From assembly GCA_028023455.1 (NCBI GenBank), contig JAQFVV010000318.1, forward strand, positions 494,001 through 558,000: a stretch of 64,000 bases of DNA, written 5' to 3'. Positions 63,743-64,000 of the stretch are shown here, in pieces. Made by a program: the position numbers and the translations under genes. The DNA is from Epiperipatus broadwayi. Its lineage: Eukaryota; Onychophora; Udeonychophora; Euonychophora; Peripatidae. The notes under the pieces are model-generated. The model was given only the letters and a program-made list of their open reading frames with translations, ran no database searches and was not told where the DNA came from. Within the stretch, counting starts at the first letter, position 1, and the number at the start of each line of letters is the position of its first letter.

Positions 63743-64000
63743 CAGTTTACAAATGAACTGCACATTCGAAAATAGCGATAATGATTAAAATACATATTAA
63801 AAATGTTGAATTAAATACTGTAGTTAATAAAAAACAGTAAAAAAAGTTTGTCTAGTACCAATTTTTTCCAAATATTTGATATTTTTTATTCATCATACTT
63901 TATTTCCTTATTTTTCTAATGCGAATTTTAAAGTAATTTTTTTTTGTTGCTTTGCTTTTATGCGAATTCTGAAAATTGCAGACCCTATCCCCCCTTTTTC
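63743..64000. other. Window end, AT-rich with C-rich tail
   Basis: TGCGAATT occurs twice (63920, 63961), and the window ends in CCCTATCCCCCCTTTTTC, similar to the C-rich start of family D. It may be the edge of a third family D copy, not provable here. Confidence 0.35.

Overview
This window looks like AT-rich nuclear DNA of an animal, roughly three quarters A/T by eye. There are no dense genes, operons or ribosome-binding sites. The only host coding sequence I can defend is one 94-bp exon on the minus strand (54482-54575). It has intact splice sites and the Rab24-type signature IYLCGTKCDL, so part of the window is probably intron or flank of a widely spaced RAB24-like gene. The mix of decayed LINEs, a ZMYM1-type hAT, Tigger/pogo, Penelope-like GIY-YIG fragments, tRNA-derived retrosequences and long (TA)n/(TTA)n tracts fits a large invertebrate genome. 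A cephalopod or another repeat-rich invertebrate would fit, but no species-diagnostic sequence was found.

Layout. 1-1885: minus-strand LINE reverse transcriptase fragment (L1/Tx1-like), ending at a 321-bp (ATT)n tract. 2-9 kb: AT-rich DNA with two hairpin elements and a dispersed repeat (family D). 9.3-11.2 kb: plus-strand LINE pseudogene; a 5'-truncated copy of its 3' tail lies at 63.6 kb. 11.9-12.2 kb: first copy of dispersed family B. 14.1-14.2 kb: tRNA-Val-like retrosequence with A-tail and target-site duplication. 15.5-16.4 kb: decayed coiled-coil frame. 17.0-18.6 kb: a diverged inverted repeat of about 1.5 kb, with a 175-bp foldback element inserted in one arm only. 21.2-21.6 kb: three-copy minisatellite. 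26561-27060: assembly gap of 500 N. 27.1-34.7 kb: family D copy, a possible solo LTR, otherwise unassigned. 34.7-36.6 kb: hAT pseudogene. 38.1-39.8 kb: Tigger pseudogene (minus). 43.8-45.9 kb: cluster of palindromic repeats (families B and C). 47.8-49.2 kb: 1.4-kb element with terminal inverted repeats and no recognised transposase. 52.3-53.4 kb: RTE-like LINE pseudogene. 54.5 kb: RAB24-like exon. 54.9-55.5 kb: family B copy with LTR-like direct repeats. 56.9-57.6 kb: nested foldback element. 57.8-58.8 kb: two near-identical Penelope-like 3' ends head to head, with about 98 bp of (TA)n near each outer end. 59.8-62.8 kb: several minisatellites.

Apart from the exon, the sequence is a record of mobile-element insertion and decay. 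Its most unusual feature is the density of long inverted repeats from unrelated families, many with (TA)n at a tip or centre. No element appears to encode an intact enzyme.
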